DNA of 64,000 nucleotides, from positions 248,001 through 312,000 of the forward strand of contig CAWKCV010000003.1 of assembly GCA_963848205.1 (NCBI GenBank), in the 5' to 3' direction. A model generated the notes under the pieces. It saw nothing but the letters and a program-made list of their open reading frames with translations. It did not search any database and had not been told where the DNA came from. How positions within the stretch are numbered: position 1 is the stretch's first letter; the number at the start of each line of letters is the position of its first letter. Source of the stretch: BOG-908 sp963848205 (GTDB lineage: Bacteria > Pseudomonadota > Alphaproteobacteria > Acetobacterales > Acetobacteraceae). Shown here one piece after another: positions 33,025 to 40,721 of this stretch. A program made the position numbers and the translations under genes.

Positions 33025-33530
33025 TACCGCTTGCTGAACTGGAAGCTGCGACGCGCCTTCGCCTTGCCGTACTTTTTACGCTCGACCACACGGCTGTCGC
33101 GGGTGAGGAAGCCGGCGGTTTTGAGGACGGGGCGCAGGTCGGGCTCGTAGTAGGTGAGCGCGCGGCTGATGCCGTGGCGGAGTGCGCCGGCCTGGCCGGA
33201 GAGGCCGCCGCCGTTGACGGTGCAGAAAACGTCGAACTGGTTGTAGCGGTCGCTGACCAGGAAGGGCTGGGTGATGAGCATGCGCAGCACGGGGCGGGCG
33301 AAATAGACGCCGACGCGCTTGCCGTTGACCTGGATGTCGCCTTTGCCGGGCTTGATCCAGACGCGGGCGATGGCGTTCTTGCGCCGGCCGGTGGCATAGG
33401 ATCGGCCGAGTGCGTCGCGCTTGGGCTCGTGCTTCGGGCCGCCGGATTCGCTGGTGCCGACACCGGTGCCGGTGGCGGTGGCGACGAGGTCCTTGAGGTC
33501 GGCGAGCGAGCGGGTGGTGGTTTCCGACAT
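33024..33530 (-). CDS. rpsI: 30S ribosomal protein S9
   Basis: 168 residues, with the normal S9 core (DALGRSYATGRRKNAIARVWI, GLSGQAGALRHGISRALT) and the C-terminal basic tail ending FQFSKR. The N-terminal 40-residue extension is usual in alphaproteobacteria. It lies 4 bp downstream of rplM in the classical L13-S9 operon. Confidence 0.98.
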   Translation of the reverse strand: MSETTTRSLADLKDLVATATGTGVGTSESGGPKHEPKRDALGRSYATGRRKNAIARVWIKPGKGDIQVNGKRVGVYFARPVLRMLITQPFLVSDRYNQFDVFCTVNGGGLSGQAGALRHGISRALTYYEPDLRPVLKTAGFLTRDSRVVERKKYGKAKARRSFQFSKR

Positions 33531-33534
33531 GGTG

Positions 33535-34002
33535 TCAGACCCTCTTGTTCTTGGGGTTCATGGCGGCGACGTCGAGCGCTGTGGGCTGCTGGCCGGCGTG
33601 GGGGTGTTCGGTGCCGGCATAGACGTGCAGGTGCTTCATCTGGGCGCGCTGGAGCGGGCCGCGGGTGATCATGCGTTCGACGGCTTTTTCGACCACCTGG
33701 CCGGGGCGCTTGCTGTCGAGGCGCTGGCGGATGGTGCGGCCCTTGATGCCGCCGGCGTAACCGGTGTGGTAGTAGAACACCTCGTCCTGGGCCTTCTTGC
33801 CGGTCAGGTGGACTTTCTCGGCGTTGATGACGATGACGTTGTCACCGCAATCGACATGGGGCGTGAAGGTGGGCTTGTGCTTGCCGCGCAGGCGGTTGGC
33901 GATGATGGTGGCGAGGCGGCCGAGCACGAGGCCGTCGGCATCGATCAGTATCCAGCCTTTCTGCACGTCCGCCGGCTTCAGCGAGCGGGTGGTCTTCAAC
34001 AT
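33535..34002 (-). CDS. rplM: 50S ribosomal protein L13
   Basis: 155 residues from the ATG at 34002. It shows WILIDADGLVLGRLATIIAN, HVDCGDNVIVINAEKV and MLPKNK-like NPKNKRV near the end. It assembles early in the large subunit. It is the first gene of the rplM-rpsI operon and divergent from the NAD-binding protein gene. Confidence 0.98.
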   Translation of the reverse strand: MLKTTRSLKPADVQKGWILIDADGLVLGRLATIIANRLRGKHKPTFTPHVDCGDNVIVINAEKVHLTGKKAQDEVFYYHTGYAGGIKGRTIRQRLDSKRPGQVVEKAVERMITRGPLQRAQMKHLHVYAGTEHPHAGQQPTALDVAAMNPKNKRV

Positions 34003-34103
34003 TTGGGGTGTCCTGGAAGGGAGCGGAGAGCGGCTTGTGGTCGTGGGCGGAGGCTGCGTCAAGCGTTTTTGGGTGAGGTAGGGTGATACCACAGGGAGCT
34101 CGG

Positions 34104-34943
34104 GTGGGGATCGTGCATGTGATCGGGGCTTCGGGGCGGTCCGGGGCGGCGCTTTGCCGGCGGTTTGCGTGCGACGGGGTGCGGTTTGTGGCGGTGGTGC
34201 GGGATGCGGCGCGGTGGGCGGCGGCCGGCGTGGCTGGCGAGGTGCGGGTGGCGGATTTGGGGGATGCGGGGGCGTTGCGAGAGGCGCTGGCGGGGGCGGA
34301 TTGGGTGGTGAGCTGTGCGCATGCGCGGTTTGCCGGTGCGGTGCTGGCGGCGGCGCCGGCGGGGGCGCGGTTCGTTTTTCTGGGGAGCACGCGCAAGTTC
34401 ACGGCCTGGCCGGATGCGCATGGGCGGGGCGTGCTTTCGGGAGAGGCGGCGTTCCTGGCGTCGGGCCGGGCGGGGGTGATGCTGCATCCGACGATGATTT
34501 ATGGGGCGGAGGGGGAGGACAATGTGGCGCGGCTGGCCGCACTTCTGCGTCGGCTGCCGGTGGTGCCGCTGCCGGGGGGTGGGCGGGCGCTGGTGCAGCC
34601 GATCTGGCAGGGGGATGTGACGGCGTGTGTGCGGGCGGCGCTGGGGGTGGATTGGCGGGGAGCGGAGACGCTGGTGATTGCGGGGCCGGAGGCGGTGACT
34701 TACGCGGCGTTTGTGCGGGCGGTGGCGGCGGCATTTGGGGTGCGGCGGCCGTGGATTGTGGGGGTGCCGATGGGGGTGGTGCGGGCGGCGGCGATGGTGG
34801 TGCGTTGGGTGCCGGGGTTGCCGCGGGTTGGGGGGGATGAGGTGCGGCGGTTGGGGGAAGATAAGGCGTTTGACGTGGGGGCGATGCGGGAGGTGTTGGG
34901 GGTGAAGCCGGTGGGGTTGGTGGAGGGGTTGGGGCGGCGGTGA
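34104..34943 (+). CDS. NAD(P)-binding epimerase-like protein (NDUFA9/complex I-like)
   Basis: 279 residues. A Rossmann glycine motif opens the protein (VIGASGRSGAALCRRF), followed by VADLGDAGALREAL, VFLGSTRKFTAW and HPTMIYGAEGEDN, as in extended SDR/NDUFA9-like proteins. The GTG at 34104 with AGGGAG upstream is the likely start; a GTG at 34083 is possible. The catalytic YxxxK is not clear, so it may be a binding rather than a catalytic protein. Codon usage is extremely G-rich. Confidence 0.75.
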   Translation: MGIVHVIGASGRSGAALCRRFACDGVRFVAVVRDAARWAAAGVAGEVRVADLGDAGALREALAGADWVVSCAHARFAGAVLAAAPAGARFVFLGSTRKFTAWPDAHGRGVLSGEAAFLASGRAGVMLHPTMIYGAEGEDNVARLAALLRRLPVVPLPGGGRALVQPIWQGDVTACVRAALGVDWRGAETLVIAGPEAVTYAAFVRAVAAAFGVRRPWIVGVPMGVVRAAAMVVRWVPGLPRVGGDEVRRLGEDKAFDVGAMREVLGVKPVGLVEGLGRR

Positions 34944-34969
34944 AGGCCGGGCGGACGCGGGCGCTCTGG

Positions 34970-36415
34970 CTAGCTCTGGCTGGCTCCGGCGGGTGAAAGA
35001 CAGAGTGCGCTCATTCTGTCGACCGCAGCCTTGCCGCCGCGCGGCGACCCGGCCTCGGCGTTCAGAACTGCATCGGTGAATTCGTTCGCAATGACCTCGA
35101 ACGCGTCGGCTGTATCGAGAAATGCGCGGACGACGTTCGGGTCGAAGTGCTTGCCCCTGCCTTCGAGGATGATCGTGACAGCCGCGCCGTGTGATACCGG
35201 GTCCTTGTAGACGCGGTGCGACGTCAAGGCGTCATACACGTCGGCGAGGGCCATTATGCGGGCGGAGATCGGGATGTCCTGACCTGCCAGCTTCTGGGGG
35301 TAACCGCTGCCGTCCCACCTCTCGTGATGACTGAGCGCTATTTCCTTTGCGCAGGCGAGGAACTCGACCTCGAAGCCCAGGCTCAATTCCGCGTTTTCGA
35401 TCGCCTCGTATCCCAGCCTGGCATGTGTCTGCATGATGGCGAACTCTTCCACGTCCAGTTTGCCGGGCTTGAGCAGGATGCTGTCCGGGATGCCGACTTT
35501 GCCGATGTCGTGCAGGGGCGCGGATTTGAAGAGAACATCGACCTGGTTGTCTGAAAGGTAGGCGGCGTAGGCGGGGTGCGATTGCAACTGCGTGGCCAGG
35601 ATCCTGACGTAATGCTGCGTTCGCCGGACGTGATTGCCGGTTTCATTGTCGCGCGTTTCCATCACTGACGCCAGAAGCGCGATGGCTGCATTTTGCGTGT
35701 TCTGTAATCCTCGGGTGCGCCTCTCGACCTCGCGTTCGAGCGTGAGATTGTGGGCGTGCAGACGGTTCTTGACGTCATGCAGGGAGGTTTGCACCGCAAA
35801 TTCCTTGCGCAGGATAAACTCCCGCCACCAGCCCACCGCTCCGGCCAGAAGGAACAGGGTGATGGTGTGATAGGACCAATAGAAAAACATCAGGCGATCC
35901 ACACCGGCTTCGATCGATATTGCCGTCTCGAACGCCAGGAGTATCGAGATGCCGGCTGCCAGCGCGTAGCGGAATTGCACGCCGAGGATGACGAAGCAGT
36001 AGAATTCGAGGAAGACGAAATTGAGCAGGCCGACCCAGCTCCTGAGCCCCATTCCCCCCTGGCGGTCGATGACGAGCAGCACCCAGAACAGGCTGATGGC
36101 GAGCAGCACGATGAACGTGGCCATGACAGCCTGCCAGTGGCGCCTGGCATAGGGTGAAAAGGAGCTTGCGATGCCGACGCCCAGGAGCGGCAGGCAGAGT
36201 TCCAGCCGGTAGAGATTGGCGCCGCCGCTGCGGAATGACAGATAGTCCACCGCGAAATCGGCGAAGATCAGGACCAGGCCGAGTGCCAGGCTGACCTGGG
36301 CGTAGCGGTAGTAGAAGGCATGGTAATGTTTGCCGAATTCCCTCTCGTACGTGCTGTTTGCGAATGCGAGGTTCGGTCGTAGCGGCAGATGTTCGGCCCG
36401 TTCGGGATTGTTCAC
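34970..36415 (-). CDS. HD-GYP cyclic di-GMP phosphodiesterase with membrane sensor
   Basis: 481 residues. About six membrane helices (residues 35-215) are followed by a coiled-coil linker and an HD-GYP domain. The HD pair is in PLHDIGKVGIPDSILLKPG and the GYP signature in HHERWDGSGYPQKLAG, both intact. It would hydrolyse c-di-GMP and lower biofilm or raise motility signals. No recognised extracellular sensor domain is present; the helices are of the MASE kind. It appears monocistronic. Confidence 0.93.
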   Translation of the reverse strand: MNNPERAEHLPLRPNLAFANSTYEREFGKHYHAFYYRYAQVSLALGLVLIFADFAVDYLSFRSGGANLYRLELCLPLLGVGIASSFSPYARRHWQAVMATFIVLLAISLFWVLLVIDRQGGMGLRSWVGLLNFVFLEFYCFVILGVQFRYALAAGISILLAFETAISIEAGVDRLMFFYWSYHTITLFLLAGAVGWWREFILRKEFAVQTSLHDVKNRLHAHNLTLEREVERRTRGLQNTQNAAIALLASVMETRDNETGNHVRRTQHYVRILATQLQSHPAYAAYLSDNQVDVLFKSAPLHDIGKVGIPDSILLKPGKLDVEEFAIMQTHARLGYEAIENAELSLGFEVEFLACAKEIALSHHERWDGSGYPQKLAGQDIPISARIMALADVYDALTSHRVYKDPVSHGAAVTIILEGRGKHFDPNVVRAFLDTADAFEVIANEFTDAVLNAEAGSPRGGKAAVDRMSALCLSPAGASQS

Positions 36416-36534
36416 GCTGGCCGCTTTCCATTCGCCTGTCGAAGGCTCGCTCTGACCTCCTTAGCGGTTGAAAGTTGACAGGCGGTTTACGTAAGGGGAC
36501 GGCTGACGGATCGACATTGCTTGCGGTAGATGTT

Positions 36535-36693
36535 TCACCAGTAGACTTCGACGAGATAGAAGTGTCCGATCATATGCTTGACGTTTTTTTGGACGTCCGG
36601 ACCAGTGGCAAGTGTTTCCACTTTGCTTGCCTGGGACGCCAGCTCGTAGGACGGATCATAGATGGGATCTCGTTCGTAGCTTGGGCGGTCCAC
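36535..36693 (-). CDS. possible small ORF or gene remnant, unknown
   Basis: A GTG-initiated frame of 52 codons reading VDRPSYERDPIYDPSYELAS and ending HFYLVEVYW-stop. The same frame stays open upstream (ERYREPFNRLASD) up to HPR-A copy 19, where it is lost. Amino-acid composition looks protein-like, but no family is recognised. It could be the 3' end of a gene cut by the repeat. Confidence 0.28.
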   Translation of the reverse strand: MDRPSYERDPIYDPSYELASQASKVETLATGPDVQKNVKHMIGHFYLVEVYW

Positions 36694-36732
36694 ATCTGAC
36701 GCAAGCCGGTTGAAAGGTTCGCGATAGCGCTC

Positions 36733-36776
36733 GCAAAAGTCTTTTGCTTTTTTTCTTCAGAAAAGAAGGCCTTGTC
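36733..36776 (-). repeat. HPR-A repeat copy 19
   Basis: A GCGATAGCGC box, then GCAAAAGTCTTTTGC, a TTTTC / GAAAA hairpin and GGCCTTGTCC. It follows the remnant of a propeller-repeat gene at 36.8-37.0 kb. Confidence 0.85.
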
Positions 36777-36803
36777 CCCTCAGCGGTCAGAAAGCAGTCG
36801 ACG

Positions 36804-36959
36804 TTAAAAGCCACCAGGGTGCGTTATGGCGCAAGCGTCGCTCGGGAATAAGTAGATGGTTTCGTATTGGCCGTTGGGTTTGACGGCGTAGATCGTGTCG
36901 CATCCGTAGATGCCGCAATTGCCGCCGTCCGCAGTGGCGCCGTAGAGCACCCCGTTCAT
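36804..36959 (-). pseudogene. fragment of a Gly-rich propeller-repeat (TIGR03803-like) protein
   Basis: MNGVLYGATADGGNCGIYGC, then DTIYAVKPNGQYETIYLF and DACAITHPGGF-stop. The LYGATxxGGxxxxGCxTIxxVxPxG pattern is one repeat of the Gloeo/Verruco repeat family (TIGR03803). Only one unit remains and the upstream part is missing: the quinone oxidoreductase gene ends 6 bp before this ATG. Probably a remnant. Confidence 0.55.
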
Positions 36960-36964
36960 TGACT

Positions 36965-38023
36965 TCAGGCCTGGTATTGTGCGGGCCATGGCAGCAATAC
37001 GATCTTGCCGCCCAGGCCGCCGGCATCTATGCGGGCATGGACTGCCCGGGCAGCAGCGAGAGGCTGGCGGTCGATTACGACGGGATGGATAGCGCGATCC
37101 CGCAGCAGGCCGAACAACGTTGCCATGTCGGCCGTGAATTCCTCTGGCTGGACCGATCGGCGGGCGGTGATGCTGTAGAAGGCCGCGTGTCGGCCGCCAA
37201 ATATCGGGCTCAGCGAATTCCACAGCTTGAGGCGCGCAAGGCCGAGTGCCGCGGACAGCAAACCAGAGGCACCGGTGGCCATTGTCTGAAACCCATACCC
37301 GACAAGCAGTCCGCCGCGGGCGAGGCAGGCGAACGACCGGCTAAAATGGCTACCGCCGATGGCATCGAATACGGTGTCGACGCCGGGGCCGCCCTTGCGG
37401 TTCGCGGTGAGAACGTGAACCGAAGATACGAAATTGCCGGCGCGATAATCGATGGCGGTGGCGCCGAAATGCTCGACCGCGGGGATGTTTGCGGCCGAAC
37501 AGGTGCCGATTGCCTTGAGCCCGAAGTGACGTGCCAGATCGAGCAGCGCGGTGCCTACTGTGCCGGAAGCGCCGATCACGAGGATCGTGGCGCCGGCTTG
37601 CAGGTGCGCGAGCCGGGTGAGCATTTGCCAGGCTGTGAGGTAGGCGAGCGGGATGCAGACGGCTTGGCCAGGATCGATCTCATCGGGGACTGGCACGAGA
37701 AAGCGTGCCGGGCGGATTGCGTATTGCGTGTAGCCACCGACGACGCAGAGGTCGGCGACGAGTTGGCCAGTGCGAAACGTATCGACGCCGGAGCCGGTCC
37801 GGTCGATTGTGCCGACCAACTCATAACCCGGCGTGAACGGCAGCGGGCCCCTGAAGTCTGGATAACGGCCGCGCCGGATGAAGGTGTCGGTAAAGCCTGT
37901 TCCAGCGGCAAGCACTTTGATGCGCACCTCGTCCGGGCCAGGGTTCGGGACAACCGATTGTTCCGCCAGTTCGAGAACCTCGGGGCCGCCGAATCGTGCG
38001 ATGCGGATGTGTTGCCATTCCAT
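36965..38023 (-). CDS. medium-chain NAD(P)-dependent quinone/alcohol oxidoreductase
   Basis: 352 residues of the MDR family without structural zinc. The N-terminal GroES-like part contains GFTDTFIRRGRYPDF and PFTPGYELVGTI; the nucleotide-binding domain has ILVIGASGTVGTALLDLARHFG and DAIGGSHFSRSFACL. Quinone reductases of this type use NADPH and quinones or enoyl compounds. It is monocistronic, with the repeat-flanked Pit gene upstream. Confidence 0.88.
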   Translation of the reverse strand: MEWQHIRIARFGGPEVLELAEQSVVPNPGPDEVRIKVLAAGTGFTDTFIRRGRYPDFRGPLPFTPGYELVGTIDRTGSGVDTFRTGQLVADLCVVGGYTQYAIRPARFLVPVPDEIDPGQAVCIPLAYLTAWQMLTRLAHLQAGATILVIGASGTVGTALLDLARHFGLKAIGTCSAANIPAVEHFGATAIDYRAGNFVSSVHVLTANRKGGPGVDTVFDAIGGSHFSRSFACLARGGLLVGYGFQTMATGASGLLSAALGLARLKLWNSLSPIFGGRHAAFYSITARRSVQPEEFTADMATLFGLLRDRAIHPVVIDRQPLAAARAVHARIDAGGLGGKIVLLPWPAQYQA

Positions 38024-38141
38024 GTAGCCGCATTAAGCGAATCCGACGGCTCTCGCCAGGGTGGCGCCGGTCGTGACGCCGATCAGCGAAGGAAGCGTAT
38101 GCGCCGGTGCAAAACTTCGCTGCGACCGTCGACTTAATTCG

Positions 38142-38183
38142 CGAAAGTCTTCTGCTGCTTTTCTTCGGAAAAGAAGGCTTTTC
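38142..38183 (-). repeat. HPR-A repeat copy 20
   Basis: CGAAAGTCTTCTGCTGC, then TTTTC / GAAAA arms and GGCTTTTC. It is located 24 bp past the Pit transporter stop. Confidence 0.8.
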
Positions 38184-38220
38184 TGGCTCAAAAGCTCGGG
38201 GCTGGCTCAAAAGCTCGGGT
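38183..38220. repeat. 19-bp tandem duplication at the 3' end of the Pit gene
   Basis: Two copies of CTGGCTCAAAAGCTCGGG(G/T) abut. The right copy encodes the C-terminal PSF and the TGA stop of the Pit protein; the left copy lies just past the stop. Confidence 0.85.
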
Positions 38221-39625
38221 TAGCCAGCACGTAAAACAACCCGCCCGCGATCAGGATCGTCACTGGCAACGTCAGTAGCCAAGCCATACCGATGCGGATG
38301 AGCATGCCGCGTTGGACGCCTTGGCCGCCGGCTATCATGGTGCCGGCGATGCCGCTGGTGATGATGTGTGTGGTGCTGACGGGGAGGCCCGTGAAGCCGG
38401 CGGTGCCGATGAGGATGGAGCCGACGAGTTCGGCGCTGGCACCTTGGCCGGGGGTCATGTGTTGTTTGCCCAGGCGTTCGCCGAGGGTTTTTACGACGCG
38501 CTTGTAGCCGACCATGGTGCCGATGCCGAGGCAGAGGGCGCTGAGGATGCGGACCCAGTAGGGGGCATAGTGGACGGGCGGGCCCATTTCCTTGGCGAGA
38601 TTTTTGGCCTGGGCTTTGTCGGCGGCCGAGATGGTGGGGGATTCGGTGGCGTGTTTGAGTTCGCTGAGGATGAAGTAGACGTCGCCGCGGAGTTGCGAGC
38701 GGGTGGCGCGGAGGGGGGCGGCCTGGCCCGGCGCGGGGATGGCTGAGGGTGCGGCGCCGGCGAGGGTGGGGCCGGCTTGCTGGAGGGCTTGGGCGGCGGT
38801 GATGGCTTGGGCTTTGATGTCGTCGCCGTAGCGGTCGATGAGGGGGATTGCGGCGGTGGCGTTGGCGCTGAGTTGCGCGAGTTGTTGGGGGACGTGGGGG
38901 TTGAGCGCATAGGTGGCCGGCATCAGGCCGATGATGGTGAGCATGATGAGGCCGATGGATTTCTGGCCGTCGTTGGTGCCGTGGCCGAGGCTGACGGACG
39001 TGCAGGTAAGGATCAGCAGGCCGCGGAGCCAGAGGACGGGAGGCTTGCCGTCCTCGGGTGGTTCGAAGAGATGGCCGCGCTTGATGACGAGTTTGAGGAG
39101 TGCGTAGAGGCCGCCGGCGCCGAGCAGGCCGAGGATGGGGGAGACGGCGAGGGCTTCGAGGACTTTGATGATCTGGTGCCAGTCGACGCCTTGGCCGAGG
39201 GCTCGGGTGTGGAGGAGCGCGTCGCCGCAGGCGACACCGATGAGCGCGCCGATGATGCAGTGGCTGGAGCTGTTGGGGATGCCGAAGAACCAGGTGCCGA
39301 CGTTCCAGAGCAGGGCGGAGGTGAAGATAGAGACGAGCATGGGGACAGCGGGGGAGCCGTCGGGCGGGGTGAGGACGTCGGGTGGCAGGATCTCGACGAG
39401 GGCGTAGGCCACTGCGATGCCGCCGATGATGACGCCGAGGAAGTTCATCAGGCCGGACCAGATGACGGCGGGGATGGGTTTGAGGGCGTGGGTGTAGATG
39501 ACGGTGGCGACGGCGTTCGAGGTGTCGTGGAAGCCGTTCGTGGCCTCGAAGGCAAGGACGAGGATGAAGCTGAAGATGAGGAGGGCGACGACGATTTCGG
39601 ACGATGGCGCGAAGTGAACGAGCAT
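38207..39625 (-). CDS. pit: inorganic phosphate transporter, Pit family
   Basis: 472 residues with about 10-11 membrane helices. The two PD001131-type signatures are present: FEATNGFHDTSNAVATVIYT near the N-terminus and GLPVSTTHIITSGIAG near the C-terminus, plus LGHGTNDGQKSIGLI in the middle. It would import phosphate with protons or metal-phosphate. A central cytoplasmic loop (about 230-340) is long and Ala-rich. It is not next to a pap or phoU gene. Confidence 0.95.
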   Translation of the reverse strand: MLVHFAPSSEIVVALLIFSFILVLAFEATNGFHDTSNAVATVIYTHALKPIPAVIWSGLMNFLGVIIGGIAVAYALVEILPPDVLTPPDGSPAVPMLVSIFTSALLWNVGTWFFGIPNSSSHCIIGALIGVACGDALLHTRALGQGVDWHQIIKVLEALAVSPILGLLGAGGLYALLKLVIKRGHLFEPPEDGKPPVLWLRGLLILTCTSVSLGHGTNDGQKSIGLIMLTIIGLMPATYALNPHVPQQLAQLSANATAAIPLIDRYGDDIKAQAITAAQALQQAGPTLAGAAPSAIPAPGQAAPLRATRSQLRGDVYFILSELKHATESPTISAADKAQAKNLAKEMGPPVHYAPYWVRILSALCLGIGTMVGYKRVVKTLGERLGKQHMTPGQGASAELVGSILIGTAGFTGLPVSTTHIITSGIAGTMIAGGQGVQRGMLIRIGMAWLLTLPVTILIAGGLFYVLANPSF

Positions 39626-39695
39626 GCGGGCTCCCCTGAGTTCGGGGTGAACGTTCTTCGGCAGGATATCGCTTCATTGCAGATTGAAGACAGTT

Positions 39696-39738
39696 GGCAA
39701 AAGTTCTGGTCCTTTTTTTCTAAAAAGGACTGCTTGCC
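39696..39738 (-). repeat. HPR-A repeat copy 21, in a divergent region
   Basis: GGCAAAAGTTCTGGTCC, then a T-run / A-run hairpin and GGACTGCTTGCC. It lies between the 5' ends of pit and rpsD, so not downstream of either. Confidence 0.82.
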
Positions 39739-39905
39739 TTGCTTTTGGCGGATTGGTTGGCTAGACGCTGCTCCCTTCGATTGCCGGGAACGTGGACGGG
39801 CCTCTGGGGCCTGCTCCCGCTGATGCGCGCTCGCGCTGAGGCCTACCGGTGCAACAGCCGTCGACCGGGATAACCTGGCGGGCACATGAGCAGGAGTACT
39901 CCGCG

Positions 39906-40523
39906 TTGACGAAGCGGACTGAGAGCAAGTTCAAGATCGATCGCCGGTTGGGTGTGAACCTTTGGGGACGGGCGAAGAGCCCGATCAACAAGCGGGAGTA
40001 TGGGCCGGGGCAGCATGGGCAGCGGCGCAAGAGCAAGCCTTCCGACTTCAATATTCAGTTGAAGGCGAAGCAGCGGCTCAAGGGGTATTACGGCAATATC
40101 GGCGAGAAGCAGTTCCGCAAGTATTATGAAGAGGCGGTGCGCCGTCGTGGCGATACGAGCCAGAACCTGATCGAGCTGCTGGAGCGGCGGCTGGATGCGG
40201 TGATTTACCGGTTGAAGTTTGCGATTACGCCGTTTGCGAGCCGGCAGTTTGTGAACCACGGGCATGTGACGGTGAACGGCCGGAAGGTGAACATTCCGAG
40301 CTTTCAGGTGAAGGATGGCGACCTGATCGAGGTGAAAGAGAAGTCCAAGCAGATGGCTGTGGTGCTGGACGCGACGCAGAGCAATGAGCGTGACGTGCCG
40401 GATTATCTGGAGGTGGATCATCGGGCGATGAAGGGCCGGTTTGCGCGGGCGCCGAAGCTGACGGATGTGCCGTATCCGGTGCAGATGGAGCCGAACCTGG
40501 TGGTGGAGTTTTACTCTCGCTGA
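39906..40523 (+). CDS. rpsD: 30S ribosomal protein S4
   Basis: 205 residues. TKRTESKFKIDRRLGVNLWG starts the alphaproteobacterial S4, and LERRLDAVIYRLKFA plus the S4 domain (FVNHGHVTVNGRKVNIPSF) are intact. It nucleates 30S assembly and autoregulates in many bacteria. The start is TTG at 39906, with AGGAG at 39892-39896; the longer open frame upstream has no homology to S4. Confidence 0.96.
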   Translation: MTKRTESKFKIDRRLGVNLWGRAKSPINKREYGPGQHGQRRKSKPSDFNIQLKAKQRLKGYYGNIGEKQFRKYYEEAVRRRGDTSQNLIELLERRLDAVIYRLKFAITPFASRQFVNHGHVTVNGRKVNIPSFQVKDGDLIEVKEKSKQMAVVLDATQSNERDVPDYLEVDHRAMKGRFARAPKLTDVPYPVQMEPNLVVEFYSR

Positions 40524-40583
40524 GTTGGGTTCGCGGGATTCGTTCTTGCACGTTTAGACGGTCTGGTTCGGCTTCGTCTGGGA

Positions 40584-40671
40584 TTTAACCGCAGATGTCG
40601 CAGATGGCGGAGATAAGAAGTGAGCGGATCGCTTTTCTTATCTGCATTATCTGCGGCATCTGCGGTTAAGT
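40584..40671. repeat. long palindrome of the TTAACCGCAGATG type
   Basis: Left arm TTAACCGCAGATGTCGCAG continuing with ATGGCGGAGATAAGAAG; right arm CTTATCTGCATTATCTGCGG continuing with CATCTGCGGTTAA. The arms are about 36 bp around a GC-rich loop TGAGCGGATCGC. Such ACCGCAGATG palindromes recur as dispersed repeats in many proteobacteria. It lies between rpsD and prfC and may also terminate rpsD transcription. Confidence 0.85.
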
Positions 40672-40721
40672 CTTTTTTGGGCCGGGACGCTGGTTTATTT
40701 CGGAAAGCGTAGGCTCTGATC

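Noticed and set aside
36475..36699. Rightward 74-codon frame
   Set aside because: No ribosome-binding site or family; the leftward frame in the same place looks more protein-like.
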